Source of the DNA: Verrucomicrobiaceae bacterium
Lineage (GTDB): Bacteria; Verrucomicrobiota; Verrucomicrobiia; Verrucomicrobiales; Verrucomicrobiaceae
DNA: 64,000 nt
Direction of reading: 5' to 3'
Assembly (NCBI GenBank): GCA_016795365.1
Contig: JAEUHN010000005.1
Coordinates: forward strand, 186,001-250,000
Shown: positions 61,339-64,000 of the stretch, one piece after another
How positions within the stretch are numbered: the first letter of the stretch is position 1
Layout of the letters: each line of letters starts with the position of its first letter
Notes under the pieces: generated by a model
Told to the model about the DNA's origin: nothing
Seen by the model: the letters and a program-made list of their open reading frames with translations, nothing else
Databases searched by the model: none
Made by a program: the position numbers and the translations under genes

Positions 61339-62283
61339 TCAACCCATCCACCAGCGGAGGACTGCGAGATTGATCGTGACGGTGATCATGCTGAGCAGGG
61401 TGCTGTAGTAAACGCTGGCCGTGGCGAAGTGGCGGTCGCCACCGAACTCGTGGGCGAGGAGCGCGCTATTGACGGCGGTGGGGGCACCTGCGGTCAGGAT
61501 GATCACGGCGGCGACGTCTTTGGGAAAGTGCATCCATTGGGTGAGGGCGAAGGCGATCATCGGGCCGATCAGCAATCGAATGGCCAAGGCCGAGGCGAGT
61601 GGGGCGCGGAGTGGTGCAGGCTTGGTCTGCGAGAGCTGCACGCCGAGGGTGACGAGGGCGAAGCCGATCAGCGCCTCTGCCAGCATGTGCAGCGGCTGCC
61701 AGAGCCACACGACGGATTGCACGTCGAGGTGCAGGCCTTTGCAGATGGCGGCGCTGGTGACGGCGTAGATCGCGGGCTGGCGGAGCGTGGCATTCAGCGC
61801 CTTCAGATGGGAACGCCAGCCGCCACGGGCATCGGCATTGGCCAGGAACAAGCCGACGGTGAAGGTGCTCACGTTCATGGTGACGAGCACATAGACTTGC
61901 ACCGCTGCCGCTGCCTGGCCGAAGGCGAGGATGACGAGCGGCAGGCCGAAGTTGCCGCAGTTTCCCAGCATCGAGGCGAGTGAGTGCGCCTTCTGGGCTG
62001 CGCCGTCCAGCTTGAGCACGCGGCCCACGATGAAGCTGACCACGCCGCAGAGCATGAGGGTGCTGAAGGCGGTGAGCATGATCCAGCCCTCGCCGCCACC
62101 TGCGAGCGGTGTGTCCAACAGGCGCACAAAGATGAACGCTGGCACCATGAGGTAGAGGTTCAGCTTCACCAGCGACTCGAGATTGAGCCGGAACTTCCGG
62201 TCCATGACGAAGCCGAGTCCAGCCACGATCACGAGCGGGAGGCAGACTTGGAGGAAGATGGAGGGCAGGAGACTGAGGGCCAC
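61339..62283 (-). CDS. AEC-family (auxin efflux carrier-type) transporter
   Basis: 314 residues with about ten TM helices in two halves. Typical AEC features: FLQVCLPLVIVAGLGFVMDRKF at the start, KLNLYLMVPAFIFVRLLDTPL, SLASMLGNCGNFGLPLVILAFG (N-x-G-N-x-G-L-P motif), and in the second half LGVQLSQTKPAPLRAPLASALAIRLLIGPMIAFAL and TAGAPTAVNSALLAHEFGGD. Bacterial members export malate or other organic acids; the substrate is unknown. It is followed by the unknown gene at 60621-61322, possibly co-transcribed. Confidence 0.92.
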   Translation of the reverse strand: MALSLLPSIFLQVCLPLVIVAGLGFVMDRKFRLNLESLVKLNLYLMVPAFIFVRLLDTPLAGGGEGWIMLTAFSTLMLCGVVSFIVGRVLKLDGAAQKAHSLASMLGNCGNFGLPLVILAFGQAAAAVQVYVLVTMNVSTFTVGLFLANADARGGWRSHLKALNATLRQPAIYAVTSAAICKGLHLDVQSVVWLWQPLHMLAEALIGFALVTLGVQLSQTKPAPLRAPLASALAIRLLIGPMIAFALTQWMHFPKDVAAVIILTAGAPTAVNSALLAHEFGGDRHFATASVYYSTLLSMITVTINLAVLRWWMG

Positions 62284-62334
62284 GGCGCGGCGTTAGTGAA
62301 CGCGATTCGCGAGGGGCGAAACTGGATTCTTCCC

Positions 62335-62985
62335 TTATCGACCTGCTTCGTTCAGCCGGGTCTGGACGCTTTCCATGACGAAGTCGAAGGCGAGCCGCAG
62401 GTGCGGGAGGATGTGCTCATTGAAGGTGGCGATCAGCGTCAACCAGCACAGCGCATTGATGATGATGAGCACGGTGCAGAAGGTCTCCATGCCTTGCGGC
62501 CAGATCTTGAGGTAACCCGCTTCGTCTTTGGCCTTTCGGAAGATGTGCTGAGAGAAGACGTGCGTGCAGGCGCGCCAGAGGCGAGGTGGGAAGAAGAACC
62601 CCAGGAACAGATCGCGCAGGATGAGGGTGGAGCGCTGGTCCTCGGGCACGTGCTCCCATTCGCGGAAGCGCACAATGCGGCGGCGCGGGGTATGGGTGGC
62701 AGGCTTGCGCCGCATGGCGGACTGGAGCTTGTGCAGACAGAGTTTCCAGCCTGAGAGTTCGGACTCAGCGAGTGCTGCGGCTGCGGCTTCCTCATCGGGG
62801 TCGCCTTCGATGGCTCTTTTCCACTCGATCACCGGGCGCCAGTCTTTGGAGTCTTCGGTGCAGACGAGGTCGGTCGGCTTGAGCGATCCGTAGGACAGAT
62901 AGCTGTTCACCTCGGACCATGTGAGCGGGCCGTGGGTTCTGCCACTACGAGCGATGAAGAAGCTGGAATGCTCTAGCTGAACCAT
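62335..62985 (-). CDS. GYF_2-domain protein with C-terminal TM helix
   Basis: 216 residues. N-terminal GYF_2 domain (about 8-58) with FFIARSGRTHGPLTWSEVNSYLSYGSLKPTDLVCTEDSKDW, the 'G-P-[LF]-[ST]' and 'D-W' pattern of this domain, which binds Pro-rich peptides or protein partners. A charged Arg-rich middle (about 90-125) and an amphipathic part (LILRDLFLGFFFPPRLW) follow. A TM helix lies at about 170-190 (TFCTVLIIINALCWLTLIATF). Function unknown. On the same strand as mtnP, but a terminator-like hairpin lies between. Confidence 0.7.
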   Translation of the reverse strand: MVQLEHSSFFIARSGRTHGPLTWSEVNSYLSYGSLKPTDLVCTEDSKDWRPVIEWKRAIEGDPDEEAAAAALAESELSGWKLCLHKLQSAMRRKPATHTPRRRIVRFREWEHVPEDQRSTLILRDLFLGFFFPPRLWRACTHVFSQHIFRKAKDEAGYLKIWPQGMETFCTVLIIINALCWLTLIATFNEHILPHLRLAFDFVMESVQTRLNEAGR

Positions 62986-62987
62986 AG

Positions 62988-63011
62988 AAAACGAGCCGAT
63001 GCTAACGGCTC
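62988..63011 (-). terminator. Weak intrinsic terminator after mtnP
   Basis: GAGCCG (62993-62998) and CGGCTC (63006-63011) form a 6-bp stem with a 7-nt loop. On the minus strand it runs on as G-TTTT-C. It is 34 bp after the mtnP stop and directly before the start of the GYF_2 gene. The short stem and U-run make it weak. Confidence 0.5.
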
Positions 63012-63044
63012 CGAAGCAGATGTCCCGCCACTTCTATGTGCTAG

Positions 63045-63902
63045 TCACAAAAATCGTCCAAGGATGGGCCGCAGGTCTTCGACGGTGGAGTCCGGCCACA
63101 GGCTGCGATCCGTCATCAAGGCACCATCCAGGGCGCGATGCTCGGGCCACGTGGGCTCGAGCGGGATGCGTGGAATCACCTTGCCGAGGATGGTCTTCGC
63201 CATGGCCACATTGGCATGAAGGTGCGCGATGACAGCCTCCGCAGTCACGGGCTCGTCTTCGACCTTCCAGCAATCGTAGTCCGTGATCATCGCGAGCGTC
63301 GCGAGGGCGATCTCGGCTTCGCGAGCGAGCTTCGCTTCCGGTAAATTCGTCATGCCGATCACATCGAAGCCGAGCTGGCGGTTCGCGTTGGACTCCGCTC
63401 GGGTGGAGAAGGCGGGGCCGTCCATGTTCACGTAGGTGCCTCCATTGTGGACGCGGGCATAGGCATTGAGCGCCTCCTCATGCAGCAGTTCGCGCAGGTC
63501 CGCGGAAATCGGGTCCGCGAAGGACACATGGCCCACGATCCCGCGACCGAAGAAGGTGTGGTGCTCGCGACGGCTGGTGCGGTCGAAGAATTGATCCGGC
63601 AGCACCACGTCCCGCGGATGGTATTCCTCTTTTAAGCTGCCCACGGCAGTCACGGCGATGATCCAGCGAACACCGAGCGAGCGCAGCGCCCAGATATTGG
63701 CCCGGTGGTTCAGTTCCGTGGGCAGGATGCGGTGGCCTTTGCCATGGCGGGGCAAAAAGAACACCTGCCTGCCCGCGACGGTGCCGCCGATGATCGTATC
63801 TGATGGCGCGCCGAAGGGTGTCTGGACCTCGTAGTCCTGGCGGTTTTCGAATCCTTCGATGTCGTAGAGGCCGGAGCCGCCGATGATGCCGATCGCGTTC
63901 AT
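63045..63902 (-). CDS. mtnP: S-methyl-5'-thioadenosine phosphorylase
   Basis: 285 residues. Splits methylthioadenosine, a by-product of polyamine synthesis and SAM use, into adenine and 5-methylthioribose-1-phosphate for methionine salvage. Motifs: IGIIGGSGLYDIEGF (phosphate loop), FLPRHGKGHRILPTELNHRANIWAL, DGPAFSTRAES, GMTNLPEAKLAREAEI and MITDYDCW (purine-site Asp). The MTN-PEA-LARE pattern and the D-x-D in the purine site agree with MTA phosphorylase rather than inosine phosphorylase. The upstream region (63903-64000) holds no visible gene. Confidence 0.95.
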   Translation of the reverse strand: MNAIGIIGGSGLYDIEGFENRQDYEVQTPFGAPSDTIIGGTVAGRQVFFLPRHGKGHRILPTELNHRANIWALRSLGVRWIIAVTAVGSLKEEYHPRDVVLPDQFFDRTSRREHHTFFGRGIVGHVSFADPISADLRELLHEEALNAYARVHNGGTYVNMDGPAFSTRAESNANRQLGFDVIGMTNLPEAKLAREAEIALATLAMITDYDCWKVEDEPVTAEAVIAHLHANVAMAKTILGKVIPRIPLEPTWPEHRALDGALMTDRSLWPDSTVEDLRPILGRFL

Positions 63903-64000
63903 GGTCGTGGAGAGTCTGGGGTTCGCTGAGTGCGCCCACCAAGTCGAGCCGGACCCAGATTGCCAAGCAAAAAGCCTGTCACGCTTTCACCCATAACCAC

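Noticed and set aside
1..64000. CRISPR arrays, rRNA, tRNA, insertion sequences, integrases
   Set aside because: No spaced direct repeats, no tRNA T-loop (GGTTCGA) with acceptor stem in any gap, no rRNA segments and no transposase-like protein were seen.

Overview
This 64 kb window is a high-GC bacterial chromosome segment. Gene content points to the phylum Verrucomicrobiota, with a Verrucomicrobiales (Prosthecobacter/Verrucomicrobium-like) genome as my best guess. The indicators are secreted sulfatase, DUF1080, Gfo/Idh/MocA and sugar isomerase proteins, ECF sigma factors with a TRW motif, a SecD-SecF fusion, a MurC-MurB fusion and a rearranged dcw (division and cell wall) cluster. The assignment is inferred from gene content only; no rRNA or tRNA was found. 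MurE carries the DNPR motif of meso-diaminopimelate-adding enzymes, so the wall is probably Gram-negative type.

Layout. 1-11.8 kb: a truncated NxxGxxAF-repeat protein, a DUF721(DciA-like)/DUF2868 pair, a sulfatase, the NAD(P)HX repair enzyme Nnr, a thioesterase/DMT-like/acyl-CoA ligase operon, and a three-gene minus-strand operon (DoxX-like, Tat-type Gfo/Idh/MocA, discoidin-like lipoprotein) closed by a clear intrinsic terminator. 12-27 kb: an exopolysaccharide-type locus with a vWA membrane protein divergent from a polyprenyl-phosphate sugar transferase, an O-antigen-ligase-like protein, a GT2 and a 'CDHFEP' deacetylase-like protein. After these come a large membrane protein with its own promoter, three translationally coupled methyltransferases, a GT39-like mannosyltransferase, a GT4, and a small secreted protein that shares a repeated module with the large membrane protein. 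No flippase, polysaccharide co-polymerase or outer-membrane exporter was seen, so the pathway is incomplete here.

27-42.5 kb: a putative nuclease-fold protein, secDF with its terminator, a sugar isomerase, an ECF sigma factor next to a TIR-like membrane protein, hisD, a lipoprotein, lgt, a large secreted protein divergent from an AraC regulator, hflKC and a DUF1080 protein. 42.5-58.4 kb: the dcw cluster as two divergent arms. The minus arm is rsmH-ftsL-ftsI-murE-murF-mraY-murD-LysM-ftsW, tightly packed with many ATGA stop/start overlaps. The plus arm is murG-murC/murB-pabC-like. The two arms are separated by about 330 bp rich in inverted repeats. 58.4-64 kb: a YyaL-type thioredoxin-domain protein, an unknown protein, an AEC transporter, a GYF_2 protein and mtnP.

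Many genes that head transcription units are preceded by G-poor, pyrimidine- or A/C-rich leaders without a Shine-Dalgarno motif, while operon-internal genes rely on stop/start overlap. No CRISPR array, insertion sequence, integrase or attachment site was recognised.
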